Source: Martinezella rhizogenes (lineage in GTDB: Bacteria; Pseudomonadota; Alphaproteobacteria; Rhizobiales; Rhizobiaceae). From it: DNA of 64,000 nt. Below the pieces are notes generated by a model. That model was not told where the DNA came from and did no database searches. It saw nothing but the letters and a program-made list of their open reading frames with translations. The DNA is taken from the NCBI GenBank assembly GCA_013322215.1, contig JAAMEZ010000058.1, forward strand, positions 806,001 through 870,000, given 5' to 3'. The stretch's first letter is position 1. Each line of letters opens with the position of its first letter. Below, one piece after another: positions 24,793 through 33,365 of the stretch. A program made the position numbers and the translations under genes.

Positions 24793-26018
24793 CCGAGACG
24801 AGATGGGATGCAGCCGCACCGGCCGAGCCGGAGACCGCCCACTGGATGCGCAACCTGATTGTCGCGCTCGTCGGCTCGTTCACAACAATCGTGGCGATGA
24901 CGCTGCTGCTCCCCTTCCTGCCGCTTTACGTCGAGGAACTCGGCGTCAGCGATAAGGCCGCGATCGTGCAATGGTCCGGCATCGCCTATGGCGCTACCTT
25001 CTTTGCTGCCGCCTTCGTCGCGCCGCTCTGGGGGCGGCTCGGCGATATCTATGGCCGCAAGCTGATGCTGATCCGCGCGAGCCTGGGCATGACGATCGCC
25101 ATCTCGCTGATGGGCATGGCGGGCAATGTCTGGCAACTGGTGGCGCTGCGCCTGTTCACCGGCCTTGCCGGCGGCTATGCCTCCGGATCGATGGTGCTGG
25201 TGGCGGCGCAGACGCCTAAGCACCGCTCGGCATGGGCGCTCGGCACATTGTCGGCCGGCATTATGGCCGGCAATCTCGTCGGACCGCTGATCGGCGGCGC
25301 GCTGCCGCCCGTTATCGGCATTCGCGGCACCTTCCTGCTTGCCGGCGGCGTGATCTTCTTCACGTTTCTGGCGACGACGTTTCTGATCAAGGAGGAGAAA
25401 TCCACGGCGCGCAAGAAGGCCGCCAAGGCAAGCGGCAGCTGGGCCTCCATTCCGGACAAGCGCCCGGTTATCGCCATGCTGTCGCTCGGCCTGCTTTTGA
25501 TGCTCGCCAATATGTCGATCGAGCCGATCATCACCGTCTATGTCGCGCAGTTCGTCACAGACGCCAACGTGACGATGGTGTCGGGCGTCGTCATGGCGGC
25601 TGCAGCGCTCGGCAGCATCCTGTCGTCCTCCTGGCTCGGCAAGCTCGCCGACCGCATCGGCTACTGGAGCGTCATCATGGCAGCCCTTGCCGTCGCGGCG
25701 TTGTTGTTGATACCGCAGGCTTTCGTGACCTCGGCCTGGCAGTTGATCGGCTTGCGCTTCCTGATGGGCGTGGCGCTCGGCGGTCTTCTGCCCTGCATCA
25801 CCGCCGTCATCCGGCATAACGTGCCCGATGCAGCGACGGGCAGCATTCTCGGCCTTTCCATCTCGTCCCAATATGTCGGCCAGGTGGCAGGCCCGGTCAT
25901 GGGCGGCTTCGTCGGCGGCCATATCGGCATGCGCGCCGTGTTCCTCGGAACCTGCGTGCTGCTGGCGCTCGGAGCCGTTTATTGCTGGTGGGTTAGCCCG
26001 AAGAAAGAAGCGGAATAG
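24789..26018 (+). CDS. MFS drug/metabolite exporter
   Basis: 409 residues, 12 predicted membrane segments in two halves. The loop 2-3 motif is GRLGDIYGRKLMLIRA (about 78-93), and the motif C-like segment is MAGNLVGPLIGGALPPVIG, which marks the DHA1-type drug:proton antiporters, nearest to the MdtG/TetA kind. The substrate is not predictable. It overlaps the PEBP gene by 4 nt, an unusual pairing that suggests the two work on one exported compound (inference). Confidence 0.82.
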   Translation: MTETRWDAAAPAEPETAHWMRNLIVALVGSFTTIVAMTLLLPFLPLYVEELGVSDKAAIVQWSGIAYGATFFAAAFVAPLWGRLGDIYGRKLMLIRASLGMTIAISLMGMAGNVWQLVALRLFTGLAGGYASGSMVLVAAQTPKHRSAWALGTLSAGIMAGNLVGPLIGGALPPVIGIRGTFLLAGGVIFFTFLATTFLIKEEKSTARKKAAKASGSWASIPDKRPVIAMLSLGLLLMLANMSIEPIITVYVAQFVTDANVTMVSGVVMAAAALGSILSSSWLGKLADRIGYWSVIMAALAVAALLLIPQAFVTSAWQLIGLRFLMGVALGGLLPCITAVIRHNVPDAATGSILGLSISSQYVGQVAGPVMGGFVGGHIGMRAVFLGTCVLLALGAVYCWWVSPKKEAE

Positions 26019-26057
26019 CCTGCTTCGCTCGCGCTTGATGCCCGGCATTGAAAATCC

Positions 26058-26083
26058 GAATCGCGGCCCAATAGCCGCGATTC
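26058..26083 (+). terminator. Hairpin after the MFS gene
   Basis: Perfect 10-bp inverted repeat GAATCGCGGC (26058-26067) with GCCGCGATTC (26074-26083) and a six-base loop, 40 bp after the MFS stop. There is no T run, so it may stabilise the message or end transcription with Rho rather than act alone. Confidence 0.45.
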
Positions 26084-26154
26084 TACTGAAGCCATGTTGA
26101 GCTCAAACGCGCTTTTGCTATTCTCTGACCATTGGCAGTTGTGGGGATATCTCT

Positions 26155-26694
26155 ATGGCGCTTCCAAGCTTTGAAACCGCGCGACTGATGCTTCTGCCTC
26201 GCATCATGGCCGACCTTGACGACTGCATCGCCATGGATCGCGACCCGGACGTGACGCGCTTCATTCCCGGCCCGTGGCAGGACATCATCGCGCATCGAAC
26301 CTTCGTAAAAGGTCGGATCGAAACGAGCTTCGGTGACGGTCTCGGATATTGGTCGATCCGCGCCAAAGATAATCCCAGGCAATTCCTCGGCTGGATATTG
26401 CTGATACCCGCCGACGCCATCGGGCCTGACATCGAGATCGGATGGCGGCTGAACAGGCTTGCCTGGGGTAAAGGCTATGCGACGGAAGCGGCAAAGCCCG
26501 TTCTTGCCCATGCTTTCCAGACACTTGAACTCGACCGTGTGATTGCCGATATCGCGCCCGGAAACGCTGCGTCCATCCGCGTCGCACAAAAGCTCGGCCT
26601 GTCGCAGCCGCGCCGGACCACCTATCACGACGAGCCATTCGCCTCCTACAGCATGACGAGGGCTGCCTTCGAGGCTGATAGCCGGAGGCAATGA
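26155..26694 (+). CDS. GNAT acetyltransferase (RimJ/RimL-like)
   Basis: 179 residues. FETARLMLLPR at the start, DIEIGWRLNRLAWGKGYATEA with the acetyl-CoA loop, and IAPGNAASIRVAQKLGL near the end are characteristic of the Acetyltransf_3/RimJ-RimL subgroup, which acetylates protein N-termini or small amines. The substrate is unknown. It converges on the aminotransferase gene. Confidence 0.85.
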   Translation: MALPSFETARLMLLPRIMADLDDCIAMDRDPDVTRFIPGPWQDIIAHRTFVKGRIETSFGDGLGYWSIRAKDNPRQFLGWILLIPADAIGPDIEIGWRLNRLAWGKGYATEAAKPVLAHAFQTLELDRVIADIAPGNAASIRVAQKLGLSQPRRTTYHDEPFASYSMTRAAFEADSRRQ

Positions 26695-26721
26695 TCCCAT
26701 CGCCTCGGTGGCCGACAAGGC

Positions 26722-27609
26722 TCACTCTTCGCTGGCGCTGCGGCCGTGAGCCCAATCCATATAAAGTTCCAGTGCCTTGCGGGCGACCGGGCCTTCCTGG
26801 AATTCGCGATCATCCAGACGGTTGACGCTGACGACCTTGGAATAGTTGCCGGTCGTGAAAATTTCGTCGGCGGCCATGAACTGTTCGACGGACAGGGTTT
26901 CCTCGCGCACGTCGAAACCTTCCTGGCGCAGCAGGCCGATGACGCGAGCGCGGGTGATGCCGGCAAGGAAGGTGCGGTTGGCGATCGGCGTATAGACGAT
27001 GCCATCCTTGACCATGAAGACATTGGACGACGCCGTCTCGACGACATTGCCGTTCATGTCGCGCACCAGCGCATTGTTGAAGCCGCGGTTTCTCGCCTCA
27101 AGGATCATGCGGCCGCTGTTCGGATAAAGCGAGCCGGCCTTGGCGTCGGTCATTGCTGTTTCCGGCGACGGGCGGCGGAAGGGCGAGACCGTCAGCGTGA
27201 TGCCGCCGGTGCCGCCAAGGGGTGCCTCGAACAGGCAGAGGGCGAAGCGCGTCGATTCCGCATCGACGGCAACGACGCTGCCCGGCGAACCATGTTCGCC
27301 CCAATACATCGGCTTGATGTAGATCGGCGTCTTGCCGTCGAATTTCTTGATGCCTTCCCAGGCGAGCGCCTCGATCTCCTCAGACGTCTTGACCGGCTTC
27401 AGCCCCATGGCGACGGCCGAGCGATTGATGCGCTGGCAATGGAGGTCGAGATCGGGCGCGATGCCATCGAACCAGCGCGCGCCGTCGAACACGGTCGAGC
27501 CCAGCCACATGGCATGCGAGGTCGGCCCGATCAGCGGCGGATTGCCGGAAAGCCATTCTCCCTCGACATAGGTCCAGGTGGTGGTGCGGGGCGACGTATC
27601 GACGGACAT
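26722..27609 (-). CDS. ilvE: Class IV aminotransferase, branched-chain type
   Basis: 295 residues. The fold-type IV PLP pattern is clear: the catalytic Lys in DAKAGSLYPNSGR, then EARNRGFNNALVRD and the cofactor segment VVETASSNVFMVKDG. The family includes branched-chain aminotransferases, D-amino acid aminotransferases and ADC lyase; the N-terminal WTYVEGEWLSGNPPLIG and overall length are those of rhizobial proteins annotated as branched-chain aminotransferases. It would interconvert Leu, Ile and Val with their 2-oxoacids. A repeat copy occupies its leader region. Confidence 0.75.
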   Translation of the reverse strand: MSVDTSPRTTTWTYVEGEWLSGNPPLIGPTSHAMWLGSTVFDGARWFDGIAPDLDLHCQRINRSAVAMGLKPVKTSEEIEALAWEGIKKFDGKTPIYIKPMYWGEHGSPGSVVAVDAESTRFALCLFEAPLGGTGGITLTVSPFRRPSPETAMTDAKAGSLYPNSGRMILEARNRGFNNALVRDMNGNVVETASSNVFMVKDGIVYTPIANRTFLAGITRARVIGLLRQEGFDVREETLSVEQFMAADEIFTTGNYSKVVSVNRLDDREFQEGPVARKALELYMDWAHGRSASEE

Positions 27610-27625
27610 GGTGGTTTCCTCTCTT

Positions 27626-27728
27626 GGAGCGGTTCAGCTTTTCACGGAATCTCTGAACCGCTCTATCTTTTTGTTTTCACGCAATTCCGGACGCAAAACC
27701 GCTGCGCAATTTTCCTGGGATTGCTCTG
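27626..27728. repeat. RIME-type repeat, copy D (two-palindrome form)
   Basis: Begins with AGCGGTTCAG...CTGAACCGCT (27628-27662), a near-perfect palindrome, and continues with the shared core to TTGCTCT. It occupies the first third of the 310-bp gap between the divergent aminotransferase and alcohol dehydrogenase genes. It starts 17 bp upstream of the ilvE ATG and so lies in its leader or promoter. The remaining 190 bp hold no gene I can support. Confidence 0.8.
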
Positions 27729-27919
27729 GGTGGCGAAGAGCAAATAACCGCACAACCCGAGGGTCAAGCAGAAACTGCACGGCAAAATCCATTTGCAACA
27801 AAGCGCCCGATATCGCATTCATAGCGCAATTTTCATGCGTCGAAACAACAACTTGACGAATGGGTCCATCAGCAAAAGTGATGAGCGGCACGGATCGTCA
27901 GGAGAGAGGGAGATCCCCC

Positions 27920-28960
27920 ATGAAAGCGATGTATTACGAGGCCTTCGAGGCAACACCCGAAATCCGTACCCTGCCTGACCCGACACCGGGCGAAGACGGC
28001 GTTGTGATCGCGATCGGCGCGACCGGCCTTTGCCGCAGCGACTGGCATGGCTGGATGGGTCATGATCCGGATATCAAGCTGCCGCATGTGCCCGGCCATG
28101 AGCTTGCCGGCAAGGTGGTCGCGACGGGCCGCGGCGTCGTGCGCTTCAAGGTCGGCGATCGCGTCACCGTTCCTTTCGTTTCCGGCTGCGGTCATTGCGC
28201 CGAATGCCATTCCGGCAACCAGCAGGTCTGCCCGAGCCAGTTCCAGCCCGGCTTCACCCACTGGGGTTCATTCGCCGAATATGTCGCGATCGACTATGCC
28301 GATACCAATCTCGTCCATCTGCCTGATGCGGTCGATGACGCGACGGCGGCAAGCCTCGGCTGCCGTTTCGCCACCTCCTTCCGCGCCGTTGCCGACCAGG
28401 CGAAGACCCGTCCGGGCGAGTGGATCGCCGTGCATGGCTGCGGCGGTGTCGGCCTGTCTGCCATCATGATCGCGAGCGCCCTCGGCGCCAATGCCATCGC
28501 CGTCGATATCTCCGACGAGAAGCTGGCCTTTGCGCGCGAATGCGGGGCTGTCGCGACCATCAATGCGGCTGAGGTCGCCGATGTGGCGGAGGCAGTGCGC
28601 GAGATCACCAAGGGCGGCGCCCATGTCTCGATCGACGCGCTCGGCCACCCCGCCACCTGCTTCAACTCCATCAAGAACCTGCGCCGACGCGGCCGGCATG
28701 TGCAGGTCGGCCTCATGCTCGGCGATTACGCGACACCGCAGATCCCGATGGCGCAGGTCATCGGTCACGAGCTCGAAATCTACGGCAGCCACGGCATGCA
28801 GGCCTGGCGCTATGATGCCATGCTCGACATGCTCGCGGCCGGCAAGATCGCGCCGCAGAAGCTCATCGGCCGCAGGATCAGCCTGGAAGAGGCCGTCCCG
28901 GCGCTGATGTCGCTCGACAAGGCCGAGGGCAAGGGCATCAGCGTCATCACGAAATTTTGA
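27920..28960 (+). CDS. Zinc-dependent alcohol dehydrogenase
   Basis: 346 residues from the ATG at 27920 (GGGAG seven bases upstream). Catalytic zinc ligands Cys38, His60/Glu61 and Cys148; structural zinc ligands Cys90, Cys93, Cys96 and Cys104. The Rossmann nucleotide site is GCGGVG (173-178). This is a full medium-chain dehydrogenase with both zinc sites, so it oxidises an alcohol or reduces an aldehyde/ketone using NAD(P). The substrate is not clear; the aminotransferase gene is divergent and may be unrelated. Confidence 0.87.
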   Translation: MKAMYYEAFEATPEIRTLPDPTPGEDGVVIAIGATGLCRSDWHGWMGHDPDIKLPHVPGHELAGKVVATGRGVVRFKVGDRVTVPFVSGCGHCAECHSGNQQVCPSQFQPGFTHWGSFAEYVAIDYADTNLVHLPDAVDDATAASLGCRFATSFRAVADQAKTRPGEWIAVHGCGGVGLSAIMIASALGANAIAVDISDEKLAFARECGAVATINAAEVADVAEAVREITKGGAHVSIDALGHPATCFNSIKNLRRRGRHVQVGLMLGDYATPQIPMAQVIGHELEIYGSHGMQAWRYDAMLDMLAAGKIAPQKLIGRRISLEEAVPALMSLDKAEGKGISVITKF

Positions 28961-29295
28961 ACTCTGCTGGCCTCGTTGAAGAAATCCCAGTAGTTGCTTG
29001 CACCGCTCGACTCAACCGGGCGCTGCGGAGGCGTTTTCGAAAAAGTGTCATGCAATCCGGATAGACTGATTTATCCGATGCCCTTGCGCAAATGTCATTT
29101 CGTGTCCAGATTGCCGCCCATGCCCGAAAGCGAGCCTTATAGTTCCTGCTCCAGGAAAGCCGGCCCGACAAATAGCGATCCGGATAGCGACGGCTGTATG
29201 AGCCGCGTGGTAACGTCGGCGCGCGGCATCTCACCCGACAAACAGAAGGAAAGAATTGGCAGGCCCGCAACGGCCAGCGCCAAGCTTGCACATTA
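28961..29295. other. 335-bp gap upstream of the TerC gene
   Basis: No known RNA or repeat recognised. A frame of about 100 codons (28994-29296, TTG start, or ATG at 29078) runs through it and ends in TAATG, the TAA sharing its last base with the TerC start codon. It resembles no family I know and its codon use is less biased than that of neighbouring genes. A small hairpin GGCT/AGCC lies near 29196-29208. The TerC start has no ribosome site of its own. Confidence 0.4.
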
Positions 29296-30855
29296 ATGAT
29301 CTTCGACTGGCTATCCGACCCTTCCGCCTGGATCGGTCTTGCTACCCTGATCGTTCTCGAGATTGTTCTCGGTATCGACAATCTCGTCTTTATCGCGATT
29401 CTGGCCGACAAGCTGCCGCCCCACCAGCGTGACGCGGCGCGCATGATCGGCCTGGCGCTGGCCCTCATTATCCGCCTCGCGCTGCTTGCCTCCATCGCCT
29501 GGATCGTGACGCTGACGGCGCCGCTGATCTCAATCTGGGGCTTCAGCCTGTCCGGCCGCGACCTCATCCTGATCTTCGGCGGCCTGTTCCTGCCGTTCAA
29601 GGGCACGATGGAGCTACATGAGCGGCTGGAGGGACATGAATCACAGGGCGAAAAGAAGGTGGTCCATGCCGTCTTCTGGCAGGTGATCGTGCAGATCGTC
29701 GTGCTCGACGCCATCTTCTCGCTCGACAGCGTCATCACCGCCGTCGGCATGGTGCAGGAGCTCTCCATCATGATGGTCGCCGTGGTTTTTGCGGTCGGCG
29801 TCATGCTGTTCTTGTCGAAGCCACTGATGGCCTTCGTCTCGAAACATCCCACCGTCGTCATCCTCTGCCTCGGTTTCCTGATGATGATCGGCTTCTCACT
29901 TGTGGTCGAAGGCTTCGGCTTCCATGTGCCCAAGGGCTATCTCTATGCGGCCATCGGCTTCTCGATCATCATCGAAGCGTTGAACCAGCTTGCCCGGCGC
30001 AACAAGGAACGGCTGATCACGCCGACCAATATCCGCAATCGCACCGCCGACGCCGTCCTCGGCCTGCTCGGGGCGAAACGGCCGCAGGGCGCGCATGGCG
30101 AGGCGGCCGAGAAGAGCACTCAGGAAAGCATCAGCGAAGAGGTCTTCTCCGCCGAAGAGAAAGACATGATCCACGGCGTCCTCACGCTGGCGGATCGTTC
30201 TGTCCGCTCGATCATGACGCCGCGCACCGATATCGTCTGGCTCGATCTCGACAAGCCGCGCGAGGAACAGCAGCGTCGCGTGATCGAGATCGGCCATTCG
30301 CGCTTTCCGGTCGTGCGCGGCAGCCTCGACGACTTCGTCGGCATCGCCAGCGCGCGCGACGTCCTGCGAGATCTCACGCAGACGGGCGAGATAGATCTGG
30401 AGCGCTCGATCCGCCAGCCGCTGGCCGTGCATGAAAGCATCAACGTGCTGAAGCTGATGGAGCGGCTGCGCCATCAGAACCAGGCAATGGCGCTGGTGCT
30501 CGACGAATATGGCGAGATCGAAGGGCTGGTGACGACGACGGACCTTTTCGAGGCCATTGCCGGCGAATTTCCCGACTAGGACAACGAGCCGCTGACGATC
30601 GACAAGGGCGAGGACGGATCGCTGACCGTCGACGGCTGGATCGACATTCGCCACCTCTCCAAGCTGGTCGGCATAGACCTTGTCGATGAGACGGATCGTT
30701 ATTCGACGCTTGCCGGTTTCATCCTGTGGGGCCTCGACCATCTGCCGCATGAGGGCGAGCGCTTCAACTCCGGCCGGCTCGCTTTCGAAGTGGTCAAGCT
30801 CAATGGCCGAAATATCGACAAAGTGCGGATTCAACCGTTGGAATATGCAATCTAG
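29296..30855 (+). pseudogene. TerC-family membrane protein with CBS and CorC domains, interrupted by an in-frame TAG
   Basis: Codons 1-427 encode a TerC membrane domain (about 1-240; LEIVLGIDNLVFIAILADKL, LDAIFSLDSVITAVGM) and a CBS pair (about 295-425; RSIMTPRTDIVWLDLD, VLDEYGEIEGLVTTTD). TAG at 30577-30579 then stops translation right after GEFPD. The same frame continues without a shift for 91 more codons (DNEPLTIDKGEDGSLTVDGW...) and ends with TAG at 30853, giving an intact CorC_HlyC-type C-terminal domain. So one substitution appears to have removed the last domain. The family is linked to metal or tellurite handling. The truncated protein may still fold. Confidence 0.8.
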
Positions 30856-30870
30856 GAAGAGGATACGCTT

Positions 30871-31641
30871 ATGGCATGGTCTGCCGGCCAATATGTGAAA
30901 TTCGAGGATGAACGCACGCGCCCGGCGCGCGACCTGCTGGCGCAAGTGCCGCTGCAGCGCGTCGAGCGCGCGGTCGACCTCGGTTGCGGCCCCGGCAACT
31001 CGACCGAGCTGATCGTCGAGCGCTATGGCGCCGCCGGCGTCTCCGGCCTCGACAGCGATGACAATATGCTGGAGGCCGCGCGCAAGCGCATGCCCGGCAC
31101 ACACTTTGAAAAGGCCGATCTCGCCACATGGCGACCGGAAGAGCCCGTGGATCTGCTCTTTGCCAATGCCGTGTTCCAGTGGCTGCCGAACCATCTCGAC
31201 ATTCTCGATGAGTTGATGGATGGGCTGAAGCCGGGCGGCGTGCTTGCCGTGCAGATGCCTGACAATCTGACCGAGCAGAGCCATTTGATGATGGAAGAGA
31301 CCGCGAAGAACGGCCCCTGGAGCGATGCCTTCGCAAAGAAGAGCGTACGTCGCAACCCGTTGCCGGCACCTTCGGTCTATTACAACAGGCTGATCGGCAA
31401 GTCGCAGCGCGTCGATATCTGGCACACCAACTACAATCACGCGCTGGAGAATGCGGCAGCGATCGTCGAATGGGTGAAGGGCACGGGCCTGCGCCCCTAT
31501 CTCGACCATGCCGGCGCCGAGCATCGCGATGCCTTCGCCGCCGAATATCTGAAGCGCATAGAAAAAGCCTATCCGCCGCTTGTCGATGGCAGGGTGCTGC
31601 TGCGCTTCCCGCGGCTCTTCATGGTCGCCGTGAAGAAATAG
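30871..31641 (+). CDS. tam: Trans-aconitate 2-methyltransferase
   Basis: 256 residues. SAM motif I VDLGCGPGNSTE (about 35-46), FANAVFQWLPNH and the C-terminal LLRFPRLFMVA match Tam, which methylates trans-aconitate, an inhibitor of aconitase formed spontaneously from cis-aconitate. Cytosolic. It starts 15 bp after the end of the extended TerC frame with an AGGAAGAGG ribosome site, so it probably depends on the same transcript. Confidence 0.88.
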   Translation: MAWSAGQYVKFEDERTRPARDLLAQVPLQRVERAVDLGCGPGNSTELIVERYGAAGVSGLDSDDNMLEAARKRMPGTHFEKADLATWRPEEPVDLLFANAVFQWLPNHLDILDELMDGLKPGGVLAVQMPDNLTEQSHLMMEETAKNGPWSDAFAKKSVRRNPLPAPSVYYNRLIGKSQRVDIWHTNYNHALENAAAIVEWVKGTGLRPYLDHAGAEHRDAFAAEYLKRIEKAYPPLVDGRVLLRFPRLFMVAVKK

Positions 31642-31813
31642 ACTACTTGCCAATCCCGAAATACCGGCTGACGGCGGTGCGTCGATCCCATCGACAACCG
31701 ACGTCGCCCCGCGCTAGAACACCTATAACCAAAGCTGAGACAGCAACAGCTCCGAGGAGATAGTCGATGTCGTCCAGAAGCCCCGAGTATGGCCGCCAGA
31801 AGGAGATCCGTGC

Positions 31814-33334
31814 ATGACCACCCCAGACGTCGCACCAGCCCCACCGCTGACATTCGTGATCTTCGGCGCCGCCGGCGATCTCACCCGGCGCCTGCTGATC
31901 CCGACGCTCATCAACATGACCCGCAGCGGGCTTATCGGAGAGGATTTGCAGATCCTCGGCATAGGCATCGAGACCGGTGGCGTCGAGATGCTGCTGGACC
32001 GTCTGGAATCATTCCTGAAGACCTCCGGTGACATGGACGATCCGGAGCGGCAGGCGGCGTGGGACAGCCTGCGCAACCGCATCAGCTACATCTCCGGCGA
32101 TTTCACCCAGAATGGCGTCTACAAGGAGATTTCGGACTATCTCTCGCATGCGCCGACCGCCAATGCAGCCTTTTATTTCGCCGTGCCGCCGCGCTTCTTC
32201 GGCGATATCGCCGAGAAGCTTTCCGAAAACGGGCTGATGAACGAGGCGACCGGCGCCTTCCGCCGCATTGCGATTGAAAAACCCTTCGGCAATGATCTCG
32301 CCTCGGCACAGGCATTGAACGCCCGGCTGCTGAACCACATTCACGAAAGCCAAATCTACCGCATCGACCATTTCCTCGGCAAAGAAACCGTCCAGAACAT
32401 CATGACGACGCGCTTCGCCAACATGATGATCGAGGCGCTGTGGAACAACAACTATATCGACCACGTGCAGATCACGGCAGCCGAGCTGGTTGACGTCGGC
32501 ACGCGCGGCAAATTCTATGACGCGACCGGCGCGCTTCGCGACATGGTGCCCAACCACCTCTTTCAGCTGCTGGCGATGGTGGCGATGGAACCACCGAACA
32601 GCTTCGACGCCGAATCCATCCGCAACGAAAAGGGCAAGGTGCTGAAGGCCCTGCGCCCCTACTCGCGTGAGGAAGCGGCCAAGAATGGCGTGCGTGGTGC
32701 CTATACGGCCGGCCCGATCGCCGGCAGGGACCTGCCTGCCTTCACCGAGACAGCCGACGTCGCACCGGACAGCAGCACCGAAACCTTCGTAGCGCTGAAG
32801 CTCTTCGTCGACACCTGGCGCTGGGCCGGCGTGCCCTTCTATCTGCGCACCGGAAAGGCAATGAAGGCGCGCGATACGGAAGTGGTCATCACCTTCCGGC
32901 CGGTGCCCTTCGCGCAATTCCCGCGCCACGGTTCCCGTCCCGAATTGCCGCCGAACAGGCTCATCATCCAAGTGCAGCCCGACGAGGGCCTGGATATGGA
33001 AATCTCGATCAAGTCGCCAGGTCTGGTGCTGAAAACCGCGCCGGTTTCGCTCGATTTCCGCTATGCCGACAATTTCGACATCGGCAAGCAGACTGGCTAT
33101 GAAAGCCTGTTCTACGAACTCTTCGTCGGCGACCAAACGCTGTTCCAGCGCGCCGACGGCATCGAGGCCGGCTGGGCTGCCGTGCAGCCCTTCCTCGACC
33201 TCTGGGCCGAAGGCGGCAAGCCCGATCCTTACGCCCCCGGCAGCACCGGCCCGGCCTCCGCCGACGAACTCATCGAACGCGACGGCCGCAAATGGCACGA
33301 GATCGATGGAAAATCGAGCGGCAGAAAGGTTTAG
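31814..33334 (+). CDS. zwf: Glucose-6-phosphate 1-dehydrogenase
   Basis: 506 residues with a strong AGAAGGAGAT ribosome site. The NADP-binding N-terminus reads GAAGDLTRR (18-26; GASGDLTKR is more usual). EKPFG (155-159) and the active-site signature RIDHFLGKE (183-191) with its catalytic His186 are intact. Oxidises glucose 6-phosphate to 6-phosphogluconolactone, feeding the Entner-Doudoroff and pentose phosphate routes. Unlike the usual rhizobial zwf-pgl-edd cluster it stands alone, so it may be a second copy. Confidence 0.93.
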   Translation: MTTPDVAPAPPLTFVIFGAAGDLTRRLLIPTLINMTRSGLIGEDLQILGIGIETGGVEMLLDRLESFLKTSGDMDDPERQAAWDSLRNRISYISGDFTQNGVYKEISDYLSHAPTANAAFYFAVPPRFFGDIAEKLSENGLMNEATGAFRRIAIEKPFGNDLASAQALNARLLNHIHESQIYRIDHFLGKETVQNIMTTRFANMMIEALWNNNYIDHVQITAAELVDVGTRGKFYDATGALRDMVPNHLFQLLAMVAMEPPNSFDAESIRNEKGKVLKALRPYSREEAAKNGVRGAYTAGPIAGRDLPAFTETADVAPDSSTETFVALKLFVDTWRWAGVPFYLRTGKAMKARDTEVVITFRPVPFAQFPRHGSRPELPPNRLIIQVQPDEGLDMEISIKSPGLVLKTAPVSLDFRYADNFDIGKQTGYESLFYELFVGDQTLFQRADGIEAGWAAVQPFLDLWAEGGKPDPYAPGSTGPASADELIERDGRKWHEIDGKSSGRKV

Positions 33335-33365
33335 GTTTGAAAGCCGACAGCTGCGGTGAAGGTGG

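Noticed and set aside
28961..29295. yybP-ykoY (manganese) riboswitch before terC
   Set aside because: I could not find the conserved GGGGAGUA and paired GCAAGACC-type elements, so I left the leader unassigned.
29896..31653. 585-codon minus-strand frame opposite terC and tam
   Set aside because: It spans two real genes in the opposite direction and only reflects high GC content. It does not explain the amber codon.
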